10,845 bases of DNA from Oscillospiraceae bacterium (GCA_022508865.1 JAFLUK010000042.1:1-10845); one strand, 5' to 3'. Positions 1 through 6,173 are shown, counted from the first letter of the stretch. The notes: generated from the sequence alone by a model not told the origin. Made by a program: numbers and translations.

Positions 1-233
1 GCCGTCATACACCATTCTTCAACAACTATCGTCCACAGTTCTATTTCAGAACAACTGACGTTACAGGTACAATCTCTCTCCCAGAGGGCACAGAAATGTG
101 TATGCCTGGCGATAACGTTGAAATGGCTGTTGAACTTATCACTCCAATCGCTATCGAAGAAGGTCTCCGTTTCGCTATCCGTGAAGGCGGTAGAACAGTT
201 GGTTCAGGTGCTGTTGTAGCTATCAACGACTAA
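1..233 (+). CDS. tuf: Elongation factor Tu, C-terminal fragment (5' end off window)
   Basis: This is the last 76 codons of EF-Tu, the GTPase that delivers aminoacyl-tRNA to the ribosome in the cytoplasm. The reading frame is open from the left edge (first full codon at 3) to TAA at 231-233. It begins RHTPFFNNYRPQFYFRTTDV and contains PGDNVEM and EEGLRFAIREGGRTVGSG, which are hallmark sequences of EF-Tu domain 3, the beta-barrel that contacts tRNA and EF-Ts. Codon choice is strongly biased (CGT, ATC, AAC, GTT), as expected for a very highly expressed gene and unlike its neighbours. A terminator follows 35 bases after the stop, so this is the end of its transcript, in many Firmicutes the str operon (rpsL-rpsG-fusA-tuf). 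The upstream genes are not visible. The identification is essentially certain. Confidence 0.98.
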   Translation, partial: RHTPFFNNYRPQFYFRTTDVTGTISLPEGTEMCMPGDNVEMAVELITPIAIEEGLRFAIREGGRTVGSGAVVAIND

Positions 234-267
234 TTGTAAATTTCTTTGATTAGTTAATATGCAATTT

Positions 268-298
268 ATCCCCTGTAGAATTTCTACAGGGGATTTTT
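268..298 (+). terminator. Rho-independent terminator of tuf
   Basis: The 13-base arm at 268-280 (ATCCCCTGTAGAA) is perfectly complementary to 282-294, with a minimal loop (a few inner pairs would open in RNA). It runs straight into TTTTT at 294-298. The GC-rich lower stem plus U-run 35 bases after the tuf stop is a classic intrinsic terminator. Confidence 0.93.
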
Positions 299-323
299 GT
301 AGTATGTATATAAGATTACTCAC

Positions 324-352
324 TTGATTTTTCAGGGGTTAAGTAGTAGAAT
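324..352 (+). promoter_or_regulatory. Predicted sigma-A promoter for the DUF1292 gene
   Basis: TTGATT at 324-329 and TAGAAT at 347-352 are separated by 17 bases, each close to the TTGACA and TATAAT consensus. Transcription would start near 358-360, giving a leader of about 25 bases that contains the AAAAGGAG ribosome binding site at 367-374. It lies just after the tuf terminator, so the downstream gene has its own transcript. Confidence 0.72.
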
Positions 353-382
353 ATCATTATAAACGCAAAAGGAGTATATTTT

Positions 383-649
383 ATGGACAAGAATGTTATT
401 TTTACCCTTGAGGACGATTTGGGCAATGAGATAGAGTTTGAACTATTGGATGTAATTACCTACAAAAATGAGGAATATGCCGTTCTTATTGAAAATACTG
501 AAGATGTTGATGAGCTTACTATACTGAAAATAGAGAGCTATGACGACGAAGAAGAGGTATATTCCGGAATTGACGACGACGCTCTTGTTCATAAAATCTT
601 TGATATCTTTAAGAAAAACCATCCCGATGATTTTAACTATTCAGAATAA
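383..649 (+). CDS. DUF1292 family small acidic protein
   Basis: An 88-residue, very acidic cytoplasmic protein with no signal peptide or membrane segment. The layout matches the DUF1292 (YrzB-like) family of Firmicutes: an N-terminal strand pair with ITLEDD-like FTLEDDLGNEIEFELLDVI, then YKNEEYAVLI (residues 27-36), then a D/E-rich stretch ending in a short helix (residues 66-80). The family's function is unknown. In many Firmicutes its members sit beside the ruvX/yqgF Holliday-junction resolvase-like gene and alaS, but that neighbourhood is not present here. The start is fixed by AAAAGGAG 8 bases upstream of ATG. The gene appears monocistronic, between its own promoter and a shared terminator. 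The call rests on composition and motif resemblance, so the family is likely and the function is not assigned. Confidence 0.85.
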   Translation: MDKNVIFTLEDDLGNEIEFELLDVITYKNEEYAVLIENTEDVDELTILKIESYDDEEEVYSGIDDDALVHKIFDIFKKNHPDDFNYSE

Positions 650-676
650 GTCATATACAAGCTTTACACAATGAAA

Positions 677-698
677 AAAGCACCCTATTGGGTGCTTT
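677..698. terminator. Bidirectional terminator between two convergent genes
   Basis: AAAGCACCC at 677-685 pairs with GGGTGCTTT at 690-698 around the loop TATT. On the plus strand the downstream U-run is short and broken (TTTCTCCATTTT). On the minus strand the stem is followed by an unbroken run of six T (complement of 674-679). It therefore probably ends the minus-strand gene (stop at 757) more efficiently and also serves the DUF1292 gene (stop at 649). Confidence 0.85.
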
Positions 699-756
699 CT
701 CCATTTTAGGATTTTTTGAAATTAATGCGAAGATTCGCTACTTGAAATCAATTTTA

Positions 757-1023
757 TTATGCAATGTTCGCATTACCTGTATCACCAAGTAAATTGAATC
801 TGAAGAGTTTGCTTTCGTCGTCTTTGTTGTCGCAATAGATGCAAGCCTCAGCAATTTTACCGCCCTCGATAAGCTTTGTTAAACCAACGAGCTGACAAAG
901 TTTGCTTTTAAGATTCAAACGGTCACCCTCGCTGGTAATAAGAAATACATTACCTTCGCAAGTGTCGAGCACGGCAAGGAACTTGGTAACATCAATGTCA
1001 TGTAATCTGATCATAGGTGTCAT
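757..1023 (-). CDS. Small conserved-looking protein of uncertain family, possibly HPr-like
   Basis: An 88-residue soluble protein whose family I do not firmly recognise. The start is well supported: AAGGAGG (complement of 1032-1038) lies 8 bases upstream of ATG, and a near-consensus promoter lies further upstream. Visible features are an N-terminal MIRLHDIDVTKFLAVL segment, a central beta-like stretch NVFLITSEGDRLNLKSKL, and a CxxC pair at C61 and C64 plus single cysteines at 22 and 43. The order strand, helix, strand and then 'LKSKLCQLVGL' loosely resembles small HPr-fold proteins of Clostridia. In that reading S40 would match HPr Ser-46, while the phosphorylatable His-15 is missing, so it could not work as a normal PTS carrier. 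This is a fold guess only. It converges with the DUF1292 gene and is transcribed alone. Confidence 0.75.
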   Translation of the reverse strand: MTPMIRLHDIDVTKFLAVLDTCEGNVFLITSEGDRLNLKSKLCQLVGLTKLIEGGKIAEACIYCDNKDDESKLFRFNLLGDTGNANIA

Positions 1024-1131
1024 AATTTTTTCCTCCTTAAAAAAACAAATATTTTCGTGCTGCCATTTACCATTTGGCTGTGAATAAATCGCTTTTGTGG
1101 TTGCGATATCAGGTGGACTATTGACCTGACA
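1024..1131 (-). promoter_or_regulatory. Structured 5' leader of the 88-residue gene
   Basis: From the predicted transcription start (near 1131) to the start codon the minus-strand leader is about 108 nt. It contains three consecutive small hairpins: a 6-bp stem 1109-1114/1124-1129 (TCAGGT/ACCTGA) at the extreme 5' end, a 5-bp stem 1088-1092/1103-1107 (ATCGC/GCGAT), and a weaker 4-bp stem 1062-1065/1075-1078 (GCCA/TGGC). A run of seven U (complement of 1039-1045) lies directly before the AAGGAGG site. I do not recognise a known riboswitch class. The hairpins could simply protect the 5' end of the mRNA. Confidence 0.4.
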
Positions 1132-1137
1132 TTTATT

Positions 1138-1165
1138 ATTATACCCATTATTTAGTAAATGTCAA
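1138..1165 (-). promoter_or_regulatory. Consensus sigma-A promoter for the 88-residue gene
   Basis: Reading the minus strand, TTGACA (complement of 1160-1165) is followed after 16 bases by TATAAT (complement of 1138-1143). Both hexamers are perfect matches to consensus, so this is probably one of the strongest promoters in the window. The start point would fall near 1131. Confidence 0.87.
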
Positions 1166-1514
1166 CAAATAATCTCTAACTCACTTGTGTAATATGCTGA
1201 TTAAATGTCAAAGTTGCCCAATAAATAAAGAACAAAATTGTGCAATATGCAATAAGACGTTTTAATAGTTGTAACAAGGTGGTTTCATTATGTAATTTCT
1301 TTTAGTGAATATTGTCAATTTATTTTATAAAAGAAAAATAAAATTGAGCAATCATACAAATCTCATTTAGATTAAAATTCTGTTCCGGAAATAAATAGCC
1401 GAAAATCCCCATTCCAATCAGCTTATAGTGAATTAATGTCTTGTCTGATTCGAGTGAATAGTTTTGCTTTGTTAAGCTTTGTGCAGAGTGTGAGCTTGTT
1501 ACAAAAATCTGAAT
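1166..1514. other. AT-rich divergent intergenic region without a gene
   Basis: About 350 bases between two divergent promoters carry no convincing coding frame and no RNA gene that I can recognise. What is visible is a set of short ATTG-N-CAAT palindromes: GTTGCCCAAT at 1213-1222, ATTGTGCAAT at 1237-1246, ATTGTCAAT at 1311-1319 and ATTGAGCAAT at 1343-1352. There is a near-identical 13-mer pair, TTGTGTAATATGC at 1185-1197 and TTGTGCAATATGC at 1238-1250. There is also an imperfect AT-rich inverted repeat at about 1311-1326/1335-1352. Such patterns occur partly by chance in AT-rich DNA; they may be operators or remnants of a decayed element. Confidence 0.4.
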
Positions 1515-1543
1515 TTGAATTATTTTAATCTATGGTGTATAAT
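1515..1543 (+). promoter_or_regulatory. Predicted sigma-A promoter for the phosphohexomutase gene
   Basis: TTGAAT at 1515-1520 and TATAAT at 1538-1543 are separated by 17 bases. A second TATAAT overlaps at 1543-1548. The start would lie near 1550, leaving a leader of about 36 bases that holds AAAGGAG at 1572-1578 before the ATG at 1586. Confidence 0.78.
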
Positions 1544-1585
1544 ATAATGAATTAATTACTTAAATATAATTAAAGGAGTATTGTT

Positions 1586-3088
1586 ATGCTGGACAATTTT
1601 TATAAAGGTTTTAAAAGTGGTACTGACATCAGGGGAGTGGCCTCTGAAGGGGTTGAGGGTCAGGTTGTGAACCTTACAGATGATGCTGTCAAAAAAATGG
1701 CAAACGGCTTTGTTCTGTGGCTTTCTGATTTTTCAGACAAAAAGCCAAGCGAGTTGACTATTTCTGTAGGCAGAGATTCCCGTATCAGTGGCGAAAGAAT
1801 TGCGGCTGCCGTTATTGACAGCTTTAAAAAGGCAGGAGTAAAGGTTATATACACAAATCTGTCCTCTACGCCATCAATGTTTATGACTACCGTTGATTTG
1901 GGCTGTGACGGCGCTGTGCAGATTACAGCGTCTCACCACCCCTTTAACAGAAACGGACTGAAATTCTTTACTCCAAAGGGCGGTTTGGAAGCAAAGGATA
2001 TTGAAATTATTTTGCAGCATGCCCAAGACAACGACACACCTGCTCCGGAGAACAACGGAACAGTTGAAGAAATTGACTATATGACAAGGTATAGCCAGCA
2101 CCTATGTGATATTATAAAAAGGGAAGTTAATGCAGAGGACTATGACCTGCCTTTAAAGGGCTTTAAAATTGTTGTAGACGCAGGCAACGGCGTTGGAGGC
2201 TTTTATGCTGACAAGGTATTAAAGGTGCTTGGTGCAGACACAGAAGGCTCTGTTTACCTTGACCCTGACGGAATGTTCCCAAATCATATTCCTAACCCAG
2301 AGGACAAGACTGCAATGGAATCTATCAGCAGGGCTGTTCTTGACAGCAAGGCTGATTTAGGTGTTATTTTTGATACAGATGTAGACAGAGGCGGCGCAGT
2401 TGACTCCTACGGTAAAGAAATCAACAGAAACAGACTTGTTGCCCTTGCGGCTGCAATTGCTCTTGAGGGTACAGAGGGCGGCACTATTGTTACCGACTCT
2501 GTTACCTCTTCAGGACTAAAGGAATTTATCGAAAATACTCTTGGCGGAAAACACTACCGTTACAGACGAGGATATAAAAATGTTATTGACAAAGGCATTG
2601 AGTTAAATAATAAGGGAGAATTTTGTCCTCTTGCTATTGAAACTTCAGGTCATGCCGCAATGAAGGAAAACTACTTCCTTGATGACGGCGCATACCTTTG
2701 CACAAAGATTATTATAAAAATGGCTCAGCTGAAAAAGCAGGGCAAAACTATTGATATGCTTCTTGAAGATTTGAAGGAGCCTGTAGAAAGCAAGGAAATT
2801 CGCTTTAAAATTACAGAGGAGGATTTCCGTGCTTGCGGCGAAAGGATTATTGCAGACTTGGAAGCATATGCAAAGAATGAACCTGACTGGATTGTAGCTG
2901 ATGACAACAGAGAGGGTATCAGAGTGTCTTTTGACAAAGAAAACGGCGACGGCTGGTTACTGTTAAGATTATCTGTTCACGACCCGATTATGCCGCTTAA
3001 TATAGAAAGTGACTCTGCAGGCGGTGTAGAAAAAATTTATAATGAGTTTTATAAATTCCTTGAAACTACAAAAGGTTTGGAATACTAA
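1586..3088 (+). CDS. Phosphoglucomutase/phosphomannomutase family protein
   Basis: A 500-residue cytoplasmic member of the alpha-D-phosphohexomutase superfamily, which interconverts hexose 1-phosphates and 6-phosphates through a phosphoserine. All four domain signatures are present. Substrate-entry GTDIRG is at 12-17. The catalytic loop TASHHP (114-119) has the phosphorylated serine at 116. The Mg-binding loop DTDVDR is at 263-268, and the sugar-recognition loop ETSGH at 352-356. The C-terminal phosphate-binding loop reads LRLSVHDPIMP (460-470) instead of the usual RxSGTEP, and the catalytic loop has His where Asn is commonest (SHNP). The protein is therefore a divergent subfamily, and glucose versus mannose preference cannot be read from sequence. 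ATG is preceded by AAAGGAG. It has its own promoter, and no clear terminator follows, so some read-through into the next gene is possible. Confidence 0.93.
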   Translation: MLDNFYKGFKSGTDIRGVASEGVEGQVVNLTDDAVKKMANGFVLWLSDFSDKKPSELTISVGRDSRISGERIAAAVIDSFKKAGVKVIYTNLSSTPSMFMTTVDLGCDGAVQITASHHPFNRNGLKFFTPKGGLEAKDIEIILQHAQDNDTPAPENNGTVEEIDYMTRYSQHLCDIIKREVNAEDYDLPLKGFKIVVDAGNGVGGFYADKVLKVLGADTEGSVYLDPDGMFPNHIPNPEDKTAMESISRAVLDSKADLGVIFDTDVDRGGAVDSYGKEINRNRLVALAAAIALEGTEGGTIVTDSVTSSGLKEFIENTLGGKHYRYRRGYKNVIDKGIELNNKGEFCPLAIETSGHAAMKENYFLDDGAYLCTKIIIKMAQLKKQGKTIDMLLEDLKEPVESKEIRFKITEEDFRACGERIIADLEAYAKNEPDWIVADDNREGIRVSFDKENGDGWLLLRLSVHDPIMPLNIESDSAGGVEKIYNEFYKFLETTKGLEY

Positions 3089-3111
3089 TATAGATTTATT
3101 TCTTAAAAATT

Positions 3112-3192
3112 CCATAAACAAGCCAATGCAACCAATAGTTGCGGTAGTGCAAACTAAAGTTTATGGCGCAAACAAGATAATAAATATATAAT
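3112..3192 (+). promoter_or_regulatory. Nested inverted repeats and -10 element upstream of the membrane regulator gene
   Basis: An 8-bp stem CCATAAAC (3112-3119)/GTTTATGG (3159-3166) encloses two smaller hairpins: GCAAC/GTTGC (3128-3132/3138-3142, loop CAATA) and TAGT/ACTA (3145-3148/3153-3156, loop GCAA, a GNRA-type tetraloop). As RNA this would be a compact three-way junction of 55 nt. Read as DNA, the same area holds a 12-bp palindrome AAACTAAAGTTT (3151-3162) and a direct repeat GCAAAC (3149-3154, 3168-3173), possible operator sites. TATAAT lies at 3187-3192 with no good -35 at the right distance (TGGCGC instead), which fits a regulated promoter. RNA element and operator are alternative readings; neither is proven. 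Confidence 0.4.
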
Positions 3193-3227
3193 AAACCCGT
3201 AAAATAAAAGCGTAAAGGGGTAACATA

Positions 3228-4940
3228 ATGAATATCGAAACTGCAAACAGATTGCTTCAATACAGAAAACAAAGCGGTTTCAGTCAGGAAGAACTGGCAG
3301 AAAAAATCGGAGTAAGCCGTCAGGCTGTAAGCAAGTGGGAAAGGGCAGAGGCTTCACCCGATACGGATAATCTTATTCTTCTTGCAGGTATTTACGGCGT
3401 AACATTGGATGAACTCCTCACAGGTGAACCTGAAAGAGTATCGTCAGGAAAAACTGATGAGCCACAGAATAATAGTCAGGAGTCGGTGGAAAGTTCACAT
3501 GAAGAAGACAAAGACAGCAAGGTGTCCTTTAAGCACGGCATACATATTCACGACGGCGGCGACAAGGTGGACATAAGCTTAAAAAAAGGAATACACGTTC
3601 ACAGCAAGGATGGTACAAAGGTTGACATTGACAATAGCGGTGTCAGCGTAATTGACGATAACGGGGAACAAAAGTTTTATACCGACGAAGACGGACATAT
3701 CCACGGAGTTAATAAGTGCGGCGGAGAAAAGTCAAAGGGCGTTTACCGTGTATTTAAGAGATTTCCCTATCCTATATTAGCAGTTTTGGGATTTTTACTC
3801 TTTGGACACTACGACATTGTGGGCGGATACTCAACATGCTGGATATGGTTTTTAACAATTCCTCTTTACTACACTACCATTGATGCAATTGAGAAGCGAA
3901 ATCTCAGTCACTTCTGCTATCCTGTTTTTGTAGTAATGATTTATTGCTTTATCGGTATGTACTATAGTGTATGGCATCCAATGTGGCTGCTGTTTTTGAC
4001 AATTCCAATATTCTATTTTTTTGCAAATCTCCTTAAGCCCAAGGCTCAAACAGCAGAAGATAATCAAAAAAAAGAGAATAGTATAGTTCCTGTCGTTATT
4101 TCCATTGTTGTCACTGTAATTTTGCTCTTATCAATGTGCACAGCAATAGCTGTAATGACAACAGAAACAAAAACTTACGGCTTTAAGCGTCCACTTGATG
4201 ATTTACATACAGATAATATAATTATCGACAGTATAAGCAGTGATATAAATATTTTTCCCACTTCCGAAAACAGCTATCTTGAATATAAAAGTGTGGTAAA
4301 AGGTCTTCATAACGAAAATAGGGAAGATGTAAAAATAGAGTATAGTGCAGACACCACCAAAATCAGCGAATGTAATTATAGCCTGTTCTTTGGCTACAAA
4401 AGAACCACTATAAACATTTATCTTACAGAAGAAAAGTATTACGAGAGCCTTCTGATAGACAGTATCAGCGGAACTGTAAAGGGCAATGATATAAATGCCC
4501 AAAAGCTTACAGTTGACAGTACCAGCGGCGATATAAAGATGACCCATATGAATGCTGAAAATCTTGGTATTGATGTTACTTCCGGTGATGTGGAAATTGA
4601 TGGTGTATTTAAAAATGATGTGCAGATTGACACCACAAGCGGAGATGTTAAGCTGACAAATGTTGTAACACCTAAAAAAATGAAGGTAGATAGTACTTCA
4701 GGTGATGTTATTCTCTGTATACCAAAATCCACTGACGGTTTTACACTTGAATATGATAAAACTTCAGGCTCTATTAAGTCAGATTTTCCTCTTGTAGGGA
4801 ATATTAACGATAATGAGGGCAAGGCTGTTTACGGAGAGGGTAAAGCAGACTTCAACATTGACATTACCTCAGGCGATGTAATTATCAAAAAGGCTGTTCC
4901 GCAGGAGCTTGTAAACTGGCTTTTTGCGTTGCCTAACTAA
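3228..4940 (+). CDS. XRE-type HTH protein with five membrane helices and an extracytoplasmic DUF4097-like repeat domain
   Basis: A 570-residue predicted membrane regulator. Residues 7-61 are a classic HTH_3/Cro-CI domain (GFSQEELAEKIGVSRQAVSKWE). Residues 68-98 are a polar acidic linker. Residues 104-118 and 121-135 are tandem repeats GIHIHDGGDKVDIS and GIHVHSKDGTKVDID, followed by DEDGHIHG at 153-160. Hydrophobic segments lie at about 181-195, 202-218, 230-247, 251-267 and 286-310. Helices 1-2 and 3-4 are an internal duplication (YP...FLTIPLYY and YP...FLTIPIFY). Five helices put the DNA-binding end inside and the C-terminus outside. Residues 330-555 carry beta-repeats of DUF4097 type with SGD turns at Gly 415, 434, 453, 472, 492 and 549 (SGS at 514), mostly 19 residues apart. 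The function is not known; a signal-sensing one-component regulator is inference. The start is set by AAAGGGG 7 bases before ATG. It has no same-strand partner downstream. Confidence 0.9.
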   Translation: MNIETANRLLQYRKQSGFSQEELAEKIGVSRQAVSKWERAEASPDTDNLILLAGIYGVTLDELLTGEPERVSSGKTDEPQNNSQESVESSHEEDKDSKVSFKHGIHIHDGGDKVDISLKKGIHVHSKDGTKVDIDNSGVSVIDDNGEQKFYTDEDGHIHGVNKCGGEKSKGVYRVFKRFPYPILAVLGFLLFGHYDIVGGYSTCWIWFLTIPLYYTTIDAIEKRNLSHFCYPVFVVMIYCFIGMYYSVWHPMWLLFLTIPIFYFFANLLKPKAQTAEDNQKKENSIVPVVISIVVTVILLLSMCTAIAVMTTETKTYGFKRPLDDLHTDNIIIDSISSDINIFPTSENSYLEYKSVVKGLHNENREDVKIEYSADTTKISECNYSLFFGYKRTTINIYLTEEKYYESLLIDSISGTVKGNDINAQKLTVDSTSGDIKMTHMNAENLGIDVTSGDVEIDGVFKNDVQIDTTSGDVKLTNVVTPKKMKVDSTSGDVILCIPKSTDGFTLEYDKTSGSIKSDFPLVGNINDNEGKAVYGEGKADFNIDITSGDVIIKKAVPQELVNWLFALPN

Positions 4941-4969
4941 TTTAAAAATCGTATAATAAGCGAAGAAAA

Positions 4970-5007
4970 CCCCTGCTACCAATCAGAGTAGCAGGGATAT
5001 TTTTTTT
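4970..5007. terminator. Bidirectional terminator for the HTH-membrane gene and the aromatic operon
   Basis: CCCTGCTAC at 4971-4979 pairs with GTAGCAGGG at 4988-4996 around an 8-base loop. On the plus strand ATAT plus a run of seven T (5001-5007) follows. On the minus strand the stem is followed by TTTTCTT. It lies 30 bases after the plus-strand stop and directly after the pheA stop, whose codon overlaps the end of the T-run, so the two convergent units share it. Confidence 0.9.
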
Positions 5008-6142
5008 ATTCCTTATTCTCGTTGTAGTTGCCTAAAAAACTAAACTCAGGTAGTTCTGTGCTAAGGGCACATAGCAATTGTAAAACACTTTCACTGCTGA
5101 CATTGCCTGAAAAATCAAGATAAAACAGGTATTCAAAGCCTCCGATATCCATTGGACGTGATTCAATCTTTGTAAGGTTCAGCCCAACGGAGTTAAATCT
5201 GCAAAGTACGCTGTAAAGGGAGCCTGTTACGTGGGGAAGTGAGAAGCACAGGCTGATTTTTTCTGCGTCTTCGGGGATATAAAGCTTTTTGGAAATCACA
5301 ATAAACCTTGTGGTGTTGTCACCTCTGTTTTCATAATGCTCCTCCAGCACCTTTAGGTTGTATTCCTTGGCTGCGCTGGCATTGCAAATTGCTGCAATGT
5401 CAATCCTTTTGCTGTTTGCCACATCCCTTGCAGCTATGGCAGTGTTTGCAGAGGGCATACTGCGGTAGTTGTTTTCTGTAATTTTGTTACTGCACTGTGC
5501 AAGCGCTTGTGGGTGTGACCACACTTCCTCAATATCGCACTTATCGGCCTGTGGAATAGAGCACAGGTAGTAATGGATTGGCATATCAATGGACTTTACA
5601 ATATAAAATCGGTGCTTGAGAATCAGGTCATAAACATCACTGACAGAACCTGCACTGGAATTTTCCACAGGAAGTACACCATAGTCAGCCTCACCGTTTT
5701 CAATTGCTAAAAATACATCATTAAAGCTTTTGTAGAATTGGGGCTTGCAGTTTGGGAAGATTTTTAGGGTTGCGTCGTGGTTATTTGCCCCTTTAATGCC
5801 CTGACAAGCCACTCTGGTATTATTATCGTAGGGCATTTCCTTTTCTGCACTGTTTATCAATGCCTTCATTTCCTTGCCGGAGCCTACAATATTGTGCTGT
5901 AGTGCTCTGGAAAGCTCCATAATATTGCTGTATAAAAGCTGTGCGGCATAGCCGTATTCACCGCCTTGCTGAAAAATTCTGTCCAGAATTTCCTGCTCAC
6001 GGTCGGTATTTAGAATAGGAATGTTGTTTGCTTTTTTGTAGTTTCCCACATCTCTCGCACAGTCCATTCTCTTGATAAAAAGAGCCAGCAATTCCTTGTC
6101 TATGCTGTTTATTTCCTGTCTTATTTCCTCAAGATTTCTCAT
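5006..6142 (-). CDS. pheA: Bifunctional chorismate mutase/prephenate dehydratase (P-protein)
   Basis: A 378-residue cytoplasmic enzyme that turns chorismate into prephenate and then phenylpyruvate, the phenylalanine branch. The AroQ-type chorismate mutase domain (1-85) has the expected catalytic positions R8, R25, K36, R48-E49 (TDRE) and Q82. The prephenate dehydratase domain (about 110-285) shows PVENSSAGSV (159-168), SHPQALAQC (209-217) and the catalytic TRF at 278-280. Its N-terminal motif reads QGIKGANNHDA where GAYSxxA is usual. The C-terminal ACT domain (about 295-360) has ESRP at 327-330, the conserved phenylalanine-binding motif, so feedback inhibition by phenylalanine is likely. It is the last gene of the operon, 31 bases after aroC, and ends at the shared terminator. 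A modest GGTGA precedes the start, and the N-terminus aligns with the family from residue 1. Confidence 0.96.
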   Translation of the reverse strand: MRNLEEIRQEINSIDKELLALFIKRMDCARDVGNYKKANNIPILNTDREQEILDRIFQQGGEYGYAAQLLYSNIMELSRALQHNIVGSGKEMKALINSAEKEMPYDNNTRVACQGIKGANNHDATLKIFPNCKPQFYKSFNDVFLAIENGEADYGVLPVENSSAGSVSDVYDLILKHRFYIVKSIDMPIHYYLCSIPQADKCDIEEVWSHPQALAQCSNKITENNYRSMPSANTAIAARDVANSKRIDIAAICNASAAKEYNLKVLEEHYENRGDNTTRFIVISKKLYIPEDAEKISLCFSLPHVTGSLYSVLCRFNSVGLNLTKIESRPMDIGGFEYLFYLDFSGNVSSESVLQLLCALSTELPEFSFLGNYNENKE

Positions 6143-6173
6143 TGTATTTTCACCAAATTTCGTTTTCTATCTG

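Noticed and set aside
1185..1359. Repeats spaced 53 and 106 bases apart, resembling a short repeat array
   Set aside because: Only two copies are close matches, the intervening bases do not behave as spacers, and no cas genes are nearby. It is not a CRISPR array.
1466..1497. GCTTTGT direct repeat and AAGCT/AGCTT inverted repeat before the phosphohexomutase promoter
   Set aside because: The repeats are 5-7 bases long in AT-rich DNA and have no further copies, so they are too weak to call an operator.
4203..4822. Two open frames on the minus strand within the HTH-membrane gene
   Set aside because: They are antisense to a clearly coding frame with repeated domain signatures, lack ribosome binding sites and show no recognisable protein features.
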